This document shows positions 14,090 to 24,209 of a DNA stretch of 64,000 nt, piece after piece. Location: NCBI RefSeq assembly GCF_033473495.1, contig NC_088937.1, forward strand, positions 4,030,001 through 4,094,000, given 5' to 3'. Numbering within the stretch: position 1 is the stretch's first letter; the number at the start of each line of letters is the position of its first letter. Source of the DNA: Cercospora beticola. Lineage: Eukaryota > Ascomycota > Dothideomycetes > Mycosphaerellales > Mycosphaerellaceae. The notes beneath the pieces were generated by a model. The model searched no databases, was not told the DNA's origin, and worked only from the letters and a program-made list of their open reading frames with translations. Made by a program: the position numbers and the translations under genes.

Positions 14090-14945
14090 ATGTCCTTCGA
14101 CACCGCACCTCTATACAACCAGCCTGAGTACTCCGATGTCACTATCAGCTTCAGCGGTAGAAGCATCTACTGTCACAAGGTTGTTCTAAGTACCAGCTCG
14201 GAGTATTTCAAGAGGCTAGTGAGGCCCCACAGCGGGTTTGCTGCAAGTTGACCGCTCTCGGAGCCGTTCACTGTGCTTAGTCAGTGACAGGAGAGCGGTC
14301 GGAGAGAGATTGAGCTGAAGGAAGACGACCCTGATGCAGTGGAGTTCATACTGGAGTATCTATATTCGTTCGACAGCGATGAGGATGCAGCCCGTAATGA
14401 GGATTGGAAGCTGCAACTGCAAGTTGCCAATGCTGCACACAAGGCGAGTGGCTCGTCTGCCCAGCCTTCGATCCCGACTAACTACTCCCCAGTATCTTCT
14501 GAATGATCTCGCAGACGACGCTCTTCATCTCGTCAGGGACATAACGAGCGATATACACGACACAAGAGAGGCCTTTGATACGATAATGCACATCCGGAAG
14601 AGCACCCTCTTGCCTAAGGCACTTAAAGTGGCTGATAGAATCGAGCAGAAGCATTTGCATAATCTTCTCAACCTGGAAGCATACCGTGAGGTCGTCGATC
14701 AGGACAGGACTCTGCTTTGGAAGCATCTTGACCATTTGAACGCCAAGTTTTCAGAACGCAGGAGTGCTGACATTCAAGTTTGCCGTCGGTGCCCAAAACG
14801 AAGACTGCTTGCACGCAATGAGAAAGCTTCGAAGTGCTCATGTCGATCGGAGCTCAACGAGAGAGACTACAAACGCCTTAAAGTCTGGGTGCCAAAGGAC
14901 CAATTGACTACGTACAAAAGTCAGATCATGCCGTACGGCTCCTGA
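14090..14945 (+). CDS. BTB/POZ domain protein with C-terminal Cys motif, copy 1
   Basis: Exons 14090..14242, 14291..14443 and 14493..14945, 252 aa. Residues 14-95 form a BTB/POZ dimerisation domain (YSDVTISFSGRSIYCHKVVL, then EFILEYLYSF). BTB proteins often serve as adaptors for Cul3 ubiquitin ligases. The C-terminal third carries a C-x2-C-x14-C-x-C motif (CRRC...CSC), probably zinc-binding. Both introns require GC donors (GCT|GCAAGT and AAG|GCGAGT); the second has a perfect CTAAC branch site. The acceptors, phases and exon 1 length (153 nt) match those of the neighbouring paralogue exactly, where the donors are GT. Without these introns the frame ends at codon 53, so an automatic caller could mistake it for a pseudogene. 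Function unknown. Confidence 0.75.
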
Positions 14946-15397
14946 TGTTCGATACAATTCCTGGGTCTGTCAATCGAAGCAAGTGAACTAAAAGGGAGCC
15001 AGGGAGTGCTGAGTTGTACATGTGCGATCTGAAACCCGGCTTGCAAAGCTCCGCCAGCGTGGGATTCGCGCCAGCGCCATTTTGCAGTCATTGTGAGCGA
15101 CTGTCGGCATTTACCAACGGTGTTGTTTTGCAATGGCTTCATGATCTCAGAACATGAAGGTTGATGTGGATAATTGAATAACCATCCCATCGACACGTGA
15201 AACACGGACACGGTTCGTCGGTTCGTCGCGCTTTGATGAATCATGGTTCAGGGTTCAGGGTTCGGGAAATCCGCGGCCAGGTCGCGTCGTGTTCACACTT
15301 CACGCGCAGCTGTCAAAGCTTTTGCCTCCATTAATCTGGCACGAACGACCTCAGAGTGAGAAAACGCGACGTATCTCTGCCTCAAGTCGTTACGAGC
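14946..15397. other. Intergenic between the BTB paralogues
   Basis: No gene seen. The 13-base string GCCTCAAGTCGTT occurs here (about 15379) and upstream of copy 1 (about 13811), possibly a remnant of the duplicated upstream region. Confidence 0.35.
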
Positions 15398-16260
15398 ATG
15401 TCACTCTCAACCTCAGATCTGTACGATAACCCGGCGTACTCGGACATCACGATCAGCTTCAGCGGCAGAAGTGTTCACTGCCACAAGCTGATCCTATGTA
15501 CCAAATCAGAGTACTTCAGAATGCTCTGTGGATCGGAAAGTGCGTTCAGTGTGAGTTGCTTCCAATACTGACTTGCGTTGCAGAGCTGATGCGCATACAG
15601 GAAAGCTCCCGAAAAGTCATCGAGCTCAAAGAGGACGATCCGGATGCAGTGGAACATGTATTGCGATATCTCTACTCCGGCAACCACCATACCGACCAAG
15701 ACAGCAACTGGAAACTACAACTGCAGATCGCCAATGCTGCACAAAAGGTGCGTGCCCTTCTAACTATCGTGTGCGACCCGCTGACAATTCCGTAGTACCT
15801 TGTGACAGATCTGGCGAAGGCCGCAACAGAAAAGTTTACCAAAGGTGCCACCGCCACCTCCAGAACGGAGGATGTCTTCGAAACCATTATGCGCATTCGA
15901 CAGAACACACTCCTGCCCAATGTGATTCAGCAAGCCCAGGACCTTGAGAGCACGTTTCTGCGCGACCTGCTGAGACTCCCGGCCTTTCGCGAACTGGTCG
16001 AGAAAGATAGGACTCTGGTTTGGAAGTATCTTGATCGACTGAATGACTCCTTGATGGAAGCCGAGCAGACCGACGCCAAGTTGCGTATCTGCCATGGATG
16101 TCGACGGACAGTGCTGCTTGCGCCTATGGACCTCGAATATGTCTGCCGGTGTTCGACCAGCTACACGCGGAGTCCGACTGAGCATTTTCAGATTTGCGTG
16201 CCAAGGGGAAAGATGAGCGAATATAAGGAGCGACTCGAAAACATTGCTACAGCTCAATGA
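15398..16260 (+). CDS. BTB/POZ domain protein with C-terminal Cys motif, copy 2
   Basis: Exons 15398..15550, 15601..15747 and 15796..16260, 254 aa. Tandem paralogue of the gene 0.45 kb upstream: same strand, same two phase-0 intron positions and the same 153-nt first exon. The BTB domain is YSDITISFSGRSVHCHKLIL at residues 14-33 through HVLRYLYSG. After it come a helical stretch (EDVFETIMRIRQNTLLPN) and the Cys motif C-x2-C-x14-C-x-C (CHGC...CRC) with the same spacing as copy 1. Introns here are ordinary GT-AG (GTGAGT, GTGCGT donors). The ends differ most between copies, so they are not a very recent duplication. Possible Cul3 adaptor or transcriptional co-regulator; this is inference from the BTB domain alone. 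Confidence 0.82.
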
Positions 16261-16633
16261 AAATCGATCGAAGCATTGACAAGTAGTTCATGGATCTTGG
16301 AGTGGAGGAATGGTCTGAGCATGGTAGAAGAACGTGCGTGTATATCAACGTCGTCCCTTTGCTAATGTAGCTGTGGCAGGTGCATGCACGATAGTCCTCC
16401 TTTGCTGGAACTCGTTTCAGCCCCAGCTTCATTCTGCTGATGCAGGTCTCTGAGAGAATACAGCTTCTTTGCACTGAAAGCCCCGGATGCTTTTGGCAAG
16501 CTCTCGCGTGGCGGTCTTTTGTCAATCTGCTCCGCTCGCCCTCTCGCTCAGCTCTGAAGCATACCGGAGCTAGGAAACCTAGCGCTTCATCCTCCTGGGA
16601 TGTACTCTTCTGCCTCATCTTGCCCTCCAATCA
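16261..16633. other. Intergenic, convergent genes
   Basis: 3' flanks of BTB copy 2 (plus) and the first RING gene (minus). No gene seen. Confidence 0.4.
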
Positions 16634-17398
16634 TCAATACCGAACAGATACCACGAGCCGGCGGGCCTGCGGCAAACGCCCGATGTCTGCTCGCCTAAGA
16701 AATTCAACCAACTTGTCCAGCTTGTGGGCGTCGACGCTGAGCAGGTACCTTGACACCAATCGCGTCCACTCTTCCTGATTCTCGGCATACACTCTATGCT
16801 GTTCGGCTTCAGCCGCAGTGGTGGCCCTCGATCGAGAATGAGAGATGTAGCTCGTGTGGTCGAATGTCCACAAAACATCATCGCCCTCCGTCGTGGTAAA
16901 TGTGTACTGTACATCACAGTCTCCTAGGTCATCGTTGCAGTTTGGCCGAGCATGCTCCTCGGACTGCAGAGATGCCAGGATCAGAGACATCGCCGTGGAC
17001 TCGAGAGTGACCGTTTGTGGTCTGTTAGTTCTCGGAATCCTACGAGTGGTGGCTCTGATCCCATCCACACGGTTCAAGTATTCTTCGAGAGTCTCTGGTT
17101 TAATTCTTTCGGCGCGGATCTCGACTCGAGTGGTGTGGTTGGACTCACTAACGATGGTCAACTGCGCTGGCGCGCCTTCTGCTGCTGTCTGGCCATCGTT
17201 TGGCTCTCCAGGTTCCTCGAAAAGTTGGGCCCGACAGGATGGACAGGTATTGTTTCCGTCCAGCCAGCTCCGAAAGCATTCGAGGCAAAAGTAATGGCGA
17301 CAAGAGAGGCGTGTTGGCTCGGTCATGGGCTGATAACAGATGTCGCAGTCGTCGTGGACAAGACTTGACATATAATCGCGCCGAGAGGCCTGTGCCAT
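16634..17398 (-). CDS. RING-finger protein, cluster member 1
   Basis: Intronless, 254 aa from ATG at 17398 (MAQASRRDYMSSL); the frame is open 31 codons further, but this start puts the first zinc cysteine at residue 18, as in every other full-length member. RING-HC at 18-55 (CDIC-x11-CRH-x2-C-x2-C-x10-CPSC) predicts E2 binding and ubiquitin ligase activity. A linker of about 90 residues leads to the shared C-terminal domain: a TVTLESTAMSLILASL helix, then DVQYTF, WTFDHTSY, a W in EEWTRLVSRYLL and a final LDKLVEF helix. The domain is not one I can name. No signal peptide or membrane span, so probably cytosolic or nuclear. First of seven same-strand RING genes up to 29 kb. Confidence 0.85.
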   Translation of the reverse strand: MAQASRRDYMSSLVHDDCDICYQPMTEPTRLSCRHYFCLECFRSWLDGNNTCPSCRAQLFEEPGEPNDGQTAAEGAPAQLTIVSESNHTTRVEIRAERIKPETLEEYLNRVDGIRATTRRIPRTNRPQTVTLESTAMSLILASLQSEEHARPNCNDDLGDCDVQYTFTTTEGDDVLWTFDHTSYISHSRSRATTAAEAEQHRVYAENQEEWTRLVSRYLLSVDAHKLDKLVEFLRRADIGRLPQARRLVVSVRY

Positions 17399-17980
17399 GG
17401 TGATGGTGGGCGGTGGTTCGTCGATCTTGTGCGATGTAAATACGGTGCGATGCTCCAGTCCCGGCGCAGTGCGTACGAGACTGGAAGCCAAATGATTGCC
17501 GCAGTGGTGAGTTCGGGCTCTGGTTGTTGCAATAAAAAGGTTGGAGGTTTATGAAAAGGTTGATATTGCTTCTAATAGAAGAAAAGCTTGCGACTGGGTG
17601 AATGAATATCTTGTGAGTGACAGACTCGAATATGTGGGTCTTCGCTCGCATTCACCGATACAAGGCAGAAGCTGATTGTGAAAAAGATCCCATAGTACAT
17701 GTGCAAATGAACTCCGGACAATTCTCTGCTACTCTATCATGCCTCTGAGCACACTGAATGGCATAGAATGCTTCATCGATCCCAGAGGGCGCACATTTCT
17801 AGCTATCAGAAGCTAGCTCCCTTGACCCTAAGATCACTATGACTCTGGCAGCAACCCAGGGGAAGTCTCGTACCGCTAACCAGACTCCATGCAACGTCCT
17901 AGCATATCCTACAGCCCGCAGAATTCTCTTTGTCTTCGCGTTTTGGCCTTCATTCAGAGTCAGTCGAGCTCCATCGTCCA
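17399..17980. other. Intergenic within RING array
   Basis: 5' flank of member 1 and 3' flank of member 2. No gene seen. Confidence 0.4.
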
Positions 17981-18772
17981 TCAAAAATTGTCCTCCCGTG
18001 GGTAAGCAATGAGCCTGTATTCTGAGACCGCGCCCTGTCGAAGCTGCGCCTGGTAAGCACTTGCAATTTCACTGGCTGGTATGCGGTAGAGGTAGCTGGA
18101 TATTTTTCGTGCCCATTGAACATGAGCCATGGCTTGGGCTACTGCCTCTTCTCGAACAATGGACATTGCTGTATCAGGCTCGTAAAGGTTAGGGTAGCTG
18201 ATATAATCGAACTTCCAGGTTTCGATCTCGTGCTGGAGGACTCCCACACGAACCGTGAACGTATACCTGACGTCCCTTGTATTGAGCTCATCGTACAGTT
18301 CAGCCCACTCTCGCCGCTCGATTTCCAGTGTGGCCATCAATGTAGCCAGTCCGGACCAGTCGAATGTTACAGTTCTGGCGATACGGTGCGGAGCTGGCCT
18401 CTGCATGCCGGTATCGAGCTCGATCACTCTGGCGGTAATTTCGTTTGCGAAGCGTTCAATGTACTCGTTCGCGTTCTCCTCGTTCTCGGCGTTTCGGTTG
18501 GTATCGCCAGCAGTGTTTTCAAGCTCATCATCACCATCTTCTTCGTCGTCTGCCTCCATCTCATCATCACTCTCGTCATCAGTGTCTTGCTCAAAGAGCT
18601 TTGTTCGGCACGTCGGGCAGGTGTTGTTCTCGTCCAGCCAAGTAAGTAGGCATTCCAAGCAATAGACATGTCCGCATGGTGTGTGAGCTGGCTCGACCAT
18701 GGCATCATAGCAGATGTCGCACTGATCTGACTCCAGGTTTGAGAGGAACTCGCCCCGCGATGGCAATGCCAT
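17981..18772 (-). CDS. RING-finger protein, cluster member 2
   Basis: Intronless, 263 aa from ATG at 18772 (MALPSRGEFLSNL), chosen because it aligns with the other members; the open frame goes 17 codons further. RING-HC at residues 18-55 (CDIC...CGHVYCLEC...CPTC). A strongly acidic linker follows at about 62-85 (DESDDEMEADDEEDGDDE). The C-terminal domain has the family landmarks TVTFDWSGLATLMATL, DVRYTF, WKFDYISY and WARKISSYLYRI. The CGH form of the third zinc ligand, shared with members 3 and 5, separates them from the CRH form of 1, 4, 6 and 7. Candidate E3 ubiquitin ligase; substrate unknown. Confidence 0.87.
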   Translation of the reverse strand: MALPSRGEFLSNLESDQCDICYDAMVEPAHTPCGHVYCLECLLTWLDENNTCPTCRTKLFEQDTDDESDDEMEADDEEDGDDELENTAGDTNRNAENEENANEYIERFANEITARVIELDTGMQRPAPHRIARTVTFDWSGLATLMATLEIERREWAELYDELNTRDVRYTFTVRVGVLQHEIETWKFDYISYPNLYEPDTAMSIVREEAVAQAMAHVQWARKISSYLYRIPASEIASAYQAQLRQGAVSEYRLIAYPREDNF

Positions 18773-19141
18773 GTTGTGACAGGGAATTGCGCGATCTGGA
18801 GTGACCTGATTGCTGTAGGTCAAATATCTGGCTGTTGATTATGCAATGTCGTTCTCGAAGTGAGCGTTCCCTGATTAAGACTGTTTCAGGTGTCAGTGGG
18901 CGCTCTAGTCAGGGCGCTGGAGATAAGTCGTTGGACGATGAACTGTGATGGGAGGGAGAAGAATTTGTAGTTTGAATGGGGCAAAGTTTGTCGAAAGGTC
19001 AATGACAAAGAAGTCAGGTGAGCCGTTGCTAGAGACATCGGGATTTTTCTGTTCACTGAGGCAGCGTAGCATGGACCGTAACGGTAGGTGAAGAAGTGGA
19101 CCAATCTTGAGAGTTCTACGTTGTATTTTACTGCGGACATC
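18773..19141. other. Intergenic within RING array
   Basis: 5' flank of RING member 2. A minus-strand ORF here (18886-19206) is better explained as read-through of the secreted-protein 3' flank in a wrong frame. Confidence 0.35.
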
Positions 19142-19557
19142 CTATCTCGAACACCGTAGATGCCCATTACCTCCACAGGCTGGGTTACCAGCCCGTGCGC
19201 CGGCATAATAGAGGTTAGATTGACTGGGAGATGTCTGTGATAGAATGAATTCTGGATCGTTGGATGACACTACGAATGGAGGTATCAAGTTAGTATCCTG
19301 CCAAAACATTTGATCCCGAACGGGCACAGAATTTGTTTCTCAAGTGAGATACTTACGCAGACAGCACCATATTTAGCGTTCTCGCAGACTAGATTGGGAT
19401 CACCCCAACCTATCATAACCGTAAGCAGAGGTGGGTGACTGAGTGACAGCCCGTGTAGCTCACCATTATTGCACCACTCGTATGGGAATCCCTCCGGGAA
19501 CGTTGCCATAACTGAACCAACGAGGCATAAGACGACGGCAAATGTAGTGGACTTCAT
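19142..19557 (-). CDS. Small secreted cysteine-containing protein inside the RING array
   Basis: Exons 19557..19464, 19409..19357 and 19297..19142, 100 aa. The start MKSTTFAVVLCLVGSVMA is a signal peptide. Intron 1 (54 nt) has donor GTGAGC; intron 2 (59 nt) has donor GTAAGT and acceptor GGCAG, and phases close. The mature protein has five cysteines (WC, VC, VC, AC, RC), with three in the N-terminal half within WCNNGWGDPNLVCENAKYG and the residues just after it, and two near the end (ACGGNGHLRC). An acceptor at 19270, after a perfect ACTAAC box, is an alternative for intron 2 but gives a long tail without a cysteine pattern. No family recognised. Being the only non-RING gene in the array, it may have been captured there or be an effector candidate. 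Confidence 0.6.
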
Positions 19558-20393
19558 TGCGGGAGTGCTGATAGTACTGCTGGGTTCTCAACAAAAATCG
19601 ATGATGGCAGATTGCCGCTTTATAGTCTGAGCAGAGCCAACAAGCCCTGTGCTTCCTGACGATACGGCCCGGGCTGTAGGGTTTATGCGTCCTTCTGGTG
19701 CATATTGGAACCCTTGCTGGGTTCACATACTCTAGTCACTATAGTGATCAGAATTGACCAGATTTGCTCAGCATGGACGAACACACTGTACGATTACTCA
19801 ACCTGGTTTCACATGGGACCCGCTAGCAACGCAGGAGTTCTAAAAAATCATCATTGCGGGGTCAGAGTGTGCAGCCAGTATCCGTGACCTGATCAACAGT
19901 TGCAAGCCTCCAGCCTAGCCAGGGTCACCGTGAAGTCATTTTGTCAAGGCTGCAACAAACAACAGTCAAAAGGTAGTGATGAGTGAGGGATGATCTACGC
20001 TAAAAGGGCCCGGCAAACTATCGATCGGCCTTCCTCACTTCAGCTGAGTCCTCATCTTCTCTCGCTGCAAGTTCTTACTGATCACTCATCCACTAAAAGC
20101 CTGCGAGAAGTGCTGGTGATACCAAGAGTTCGTAAGTCACAGCTGAGAAGCGTATCTCTGCAATCCAGCTACATACTCTGCCAACAAGTTTCTTCCAGCA
20201 GCATTAACTGCTGACCAACTTCCTTATGAGTCAGCATATGCAAGCAGAGATCATGTTGGGTGTTCCAACCATACTCGCTTTGACTCTGCGGTTTTTTTTG
20301 GTATGTTCAGTTTCCATCGCACCATGCAACGCACCTCCTCAGTCTCCATTCCTTCCTTGCCATCCAACTATCCTCCTTGTCTCATCGTGAAGC
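19558..20393. other. Intergenic within RING array
   Basis: Upstream of the secreted protein and downstream of RING member 3. Short ORFs on the plus strand carry no recognisable feature. Confidence 0.4.
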
Positions 20394-21149
20394 TCAATCT
20401 AGTGGAGATGCCACAACCTCCCGCTCAGTCAATTCCGGCTTATAAGACACAAGTACTCTGACGACGCGGACCCGATTGGACAATTCGTTGGCAGGAATGC
20501 TGCTCAAATGTCTTGACAGTTTCTTCGCCCACATGACATGGCGATTAGTAACTAGACCTCTCTGCTCGCCGAGAGAGGAGCCCGATGTATCCGGACCAGA
20601 AGGAGGATCGTAGCTGATGTGATCGAAAGTCCAAACGTGGCTGTTGTCTCGGTCGACGAAAGTGTACATTACATCCCAGCTTTTGATCTCGTCCATCCAT
20701 GCATCGCGCAAGCGCTGGTCGATTCGAAATGCCGCCACGACTTGAGCCATGGCTGATGCGTCAAAAGTTGCAATTCGTGGCTCTGGGTTGGCGTCCAACT
20801 CAGCCTCGACCTCGTTAAGGACTGCTGTCATCTCATATTGGAGTCTTTCTGTGCTTCCGAATGGTGGTACGCCAGCTTCTTCGTGGTTCTCGACGGCATT
20901 GCCGTTTGGTTGTTCTTCCGTGTCGTCTTCACCGTCGATGGCATTTTCGTCGTCGTTGGTCGGATTCTCGAACAGTATGCTTCTGCATGTAGGACACGTA
21001 TTGTGCTGCTTGAGCCAGGACAGCAGACACTCCAAGCAATAAACATGGCCACATGGAGTCTTGGCCGGCCCTGTCATGTCATCGTAGCAGATGTCGCACG
21101 TCTTCGCACCTAAGCCGGACAGAAATTCAGCACGAGTTGGTAAGGCCAT
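20394..21149 (-). CDS. RING-finger protein, cluster member 3
   Basis: Intronless, 251 aa, starting MALPTRAEFLSGL; here the first ATG of the open frame is already the aligned start, which supports the start choices in the other members. RING-HC at 18-55 (CDIC...CGHVYCLEC...CPTC). An acidic Asn/Glu-rich linker follows (DDENAIDGEDDTEEQ). The C-terminal domain reads ATFDASAMAQVVAAF, WDVMYTF, VWTFDHISYDPP and MWAKKLSRHLSSIPANEL, very like member 2, its closest relative in the array. Candidate E3 ubiquitin ligase, soluble. Between this gene and member 4 lies only intergenic DNA, on the same strand, as expected from tandem duplication. Confidence 0.88.
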   Translation of the reverse strand: MALPTRAEFLSGLGAKTCDICYDDMTGPAKTPCGHVYCLECLLSWLKQHNTCPTCRSILFENPTNDDENAIDGEDDTEEQPNGNAVENHEEAGVPPFGSTERLQYEMTAVLNEVEAELDANPEPRIATFDASAMAQVVAAFRIDQRLRDAWMDEIKSWDVMYTFVDRDNSHVWTFDHISYDPPSGPDTSGSSLGEQRGLVTNRHVMWAKKLSRHLSSIPANELSNRVRVVRVLVSYKPELTEREVVASPLD

Positions 21150-21933
21150 ATCTGAGTGATTGATTCGCCTTGAGTCCTTGTATCGAGTCGATTTTTTGTG
21201 GCAAGATGTGTGTGTAACGACTTTGAGATGTCGTGCTTAAACGGGTGCTTGACGACGAACGTTGTACTGATGAGATGTAGATGTTGACACGGAGAAAGTA
21301 TAACAGTGCTTGAGCTGCCGATGTTTGCTATGTTGCATCGAATTGAATAAAGGTTCGTAGTCCGGAAGGTGTAGCCTCAGAGCAATCGAAAGCAAACGCA
21401 CCTTCCTTTGAATGGTCAAAGACTTCCTAGCTTATGGCGTTTGCTGAAGTCAAACGGTGAGCGGGTGCTTGCAGAGAAACGTGTCGGCAGATGCAGCTCA
21501 CGTGGACCAGATGGGGTGATCCCTGCTTCATCGTCCAGCCTCGAGATGGCAGCTCGCCGTTCTGTAGTCGAGACGTCTTCTACTAATGGCTCCGGGCAAG
21601 GTTGTGTCGAAGAGAGTCGGACAGCAAGTCGGGTGATGAGCCTGACTGGTTGTGCTGTCTACCAACATATCACAGTGTAAAAAGGAAGTCTTGCAAGTAT
21701 TGGAAGTGTCAAGGTGCTATCATTCATCACCGCTCAGCCATTGCAGAATTACTTCGTCGGTATGGGATGTAACTTAGCGACCTTATATCGCTAGTGCGAG
21801 CGTACCCAATGTCTACCGCCAAATGGAAAGCACAGTCAAACGCATGTGCGAATGCATCTCTCTGCAAAATGTGTTGCCTCCATTCATCCTATGCCTGACT
21901 GCCCCTGCGCTGCGCTCTATATCTCCCCTTCGA
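21150..21933. other. Intergenic within RING array
   Basis: 5' flank of member 3 and 3' flank of member 4. No gene seen; a 90-codon plus ORF (21408-21680) has no recognisable feature. Confidence 0.4.
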
Positions 21934-22854
21934 TCAAACTTGTAGCCCGAAGCTCACATGCTGTCGCGGGGGAAGCGAAGCATGCCCTTGCTCGACTCTC
22001 AACTCTTCCACTACTTCGGATAGATCGTTGCGATTCACAGAGAAGAAGAAAGCAGACACTCTCTCCACCCATTCCTGGTGATCGTTCCGATTATCGATTC
22101 CCTTCAACACTCGTCTGTAGGTGCTCATAGTAGCAAAGCTCGGGGGATCGTTGTACTCTATACGAACGAACCACCAGCGAGAAACGCTACCAAGCCACTC
22201 GAACACGTATACCACTTCCCAATCAGGTATCTCAGGAAACCATTGCGGTAACGGCTGATGCTTCGATACCAATGCCAAGAGCAAGCGAGTGACAGAGATG
22301 GGGTTCAGACGCAGCGGCGGGATCAAGTTGTATCCATTGCGCACAGTCTCGATATCCCGGCTCGCGAGCTCCTCTTGTTGTCGCTGGGCGGGTTCATGTG
22401 ACACGGCAGTGCGAGTTATTCTGCGGAGCTCTTCTTGTACTGCTTGCCTGTCGGGGCGGACTGCATCCTCCACGCCCATGAAAGGGGGACCGTGGTGTTC
22501 AGCAGCAGCTCTAGCGCGAAATGCGTTGTAGTAATCCTCGTCGGCAGGTGCAGCCTGGCCGTTGCCTGTCTCGATGTCCATTCCTTCCTCCTCCTCTTCA
22601 TCTTCCGAATCTTCCTCGTCGCTTGAATCCTCCTCGTCACTTGAATCGTCGCTTTCATCGATATCGGGGTCGTCGAACAGCTTGGTGCGGCATGAAGGGC
22701 ATGTGTTGTTCGTTTCGAGCCACGTCGTCAAACACTCGAGACAGTAATAGTGTCGACAGGTAGTGCGCGTGGGCGTCTCCATCGGTTCGTAGCAGATGTC
22801 ACAAGTCTCCTGGCCTAGCCTGGACATGTATTCCTCGCGCGTCGGAACCGCCAT
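21934..22854 (-). CDS. RING-finger protein, cluster member 4
   Basis: Intronless, 306 aa from ATG at 22854 (MAVPTREEYMSRL). The frame is open for 101 more codons upstream, but that part is Ser/His/Thr-rich and unlike any family member, so it is taken as 5'-UTR. RING-HC at 18-55 (CDIC...CRHYYCLEC...CPSC). A long acidic linker follows (DESDDSSDEEDSSDEEDSED). The C-terminal domain is recognisable but the most diverged: LNPISVTRLLLALV, WEVVYVF, WWFVRIEYNDPPS, EWVERVSAFFFSV and LSEVVEELR. The conserved tyrosine-x-phenylalanine core is kept. Candidate E3 ligase. Confidence 0.85.
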   Translation of the reverse strand: MAVPTREEYMSRLGQETCDICYEPMETPTRTTCRHYYCLECLTTWLETNNTCPSCRTKLFDDPDIDESDDSSDEEDSSDEEDSEDEEEEEGMDIETGNGQAAPADEDYYNAFRARAAAEHHGPPFMGVEDAVRPDRQAVQEELRRITRTAVSHEPAQRQQEELASRDIETVRNGYNLIPPLRLNPISVTRLLLALVSKHQPLPQWFPEIPDWEVVYVFEWLGSVSRWWFVRIEYNDPPSFATMSTYRRVLKGIDNRNDHQEWVERVSAFFFSVNRNDLSEVVEELRVEQGHASLPPRQHVSFGLQV

Positions 22855-23169
22855 TGCGGAGTGGTGAGATGGTGTCCGTTTCAGCCACCAGGTTTGATTC
22901 AAGTTCGGTCGAAGTCTGGGGGATGAGGGAAGTTCGGTAGTCGTGTGGGCGAGGCGCGAGTGTTCGCAGGTGTTGTGATGAGAAGGAGAAAGTTCTCGTG
23001 TTGTTGTAATGATGATGGTGCTGACGGCGCGCAGCTGTTGACGACGATGGTGAGAGCGGAGAGGAGGAGCAACAATGGCTTTTGACTGTTGACTGACCGC
23101 ATCGACGAGGTCAAGCGCGGCGGTCAGGATGGTGACACGGAAGATGTTGTTGATCAAGGCTGCGCAGTC

Positions 23170-23931
23170 CTATATGACCTTTAGAAGACTAAAATTTGAC
23201 GGCCAGTGAACCGCAGCGTGACCGGCCCCAAAGAACGTGACATCGCTCCCGTTCACCAACGTGTATCGATGCTCGGGACAATAGGAACATGGTCCTTCGA
23301 CTTTCACAGAGACGACTTGATCGATACCAGCGCGTGGACCAATTTGGGGGAGGCCAAATGCTCCAAAATTGTCGAAGTGAAGCTTAGCCTTGACCTCTGA
23401 CATCCCAACGTCCACGCACGAGGCTCAGGCTCCCGCACTTAGCTACATCCTGGGATACTCTCTGTCGCCAGCGGAACCTCTCAAAAGGCCCACTTCTGGA
23501 CCATATCTCCAACGGGTATCTGCACGAGGCAGCAAATGTCTTGGTTCAAGCCACCAGGAACCAAGCGTGAATAGTAGCTGCCAATTGTTTCAAAACGTCC
23601 TTCAGGCGCTCCTAAATTGCCTGGGGAAGATCTATTGGTCGGAAGCATGTCTCGACTAATTAAATGAACTTCAAATTTTGACTGGAGCCCCTGAGCATGT
23701 ACATCACCACATCAATATCTTTTCACTCAACGCGTTCGCACACGGTACCGGCAGGATCAAGTAATACATGTCATTGGAGTCGTAGGTCACGTTCTGCAAC
23801 GTGCACAAATCACTGAGCTCAGCAAACCGTACAGGAACCTGACCAAGATTTGGCCGGACGGCAACATTGAGTATAGTGAAATACACAAAGCGCTGTTCAT
23901 ATTCTCCAGGCTTTTCGGTCGTGCTTTTCAA
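23170..23931 (-). other. Two coding-looking segments of an unrecognised gene or gene remnant
   Basis: Two minus-strand open stretches have amino-acid composition typical of real exons: about 23925..23704 (contains GEYEQRFVYFTILNVAV and YYLILPVPCANAL) and about 23412..23170 (contains MSEVKAKLHFDNFGAF and GPCSYCPEHRYTLVNGSDV). Each begins after a stop codon close to a plausible AG acceptor. I could not find splice sites that join them to each other or to a start codon with confidence. They show no RING or other family motif. They could be exons of one gene or relics. The flanking 22855-23169 shows nothing. Confidence 0.3.
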
Positions 23932-24209
23932 CGGGGATGTTATACACTATCAGCTCGAGTCTTTGCAGCCATCCAGCGGCTACCAATGACAAGCCTCTCC
24001 TCCTCCTCCTCCTCCGTTAAAGTCGGACTGCCAACAAATTCGCCTAAATGTTGCTCGCAGAAATGAGTGTTTAAGCATTCTGCCGATTCGATGCCACCAT
24101 ATGCCCCTCAAGGTTTACTTGGAGCTATCGCAGTCCCAATATTCCGCGATCGTGCGTTCATCATTATCGCCGAGACACCTCTGACATCTCAACCGATTCG
24201 CAGCATTTC

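Noticed and set aside
22855..23157. 101-codon N-terminal extension of RING member 4
   Set aside because: Ser/His/Thr-rich and absent from the other five members, all of which begin 17 residues before the first zinc cysteine.
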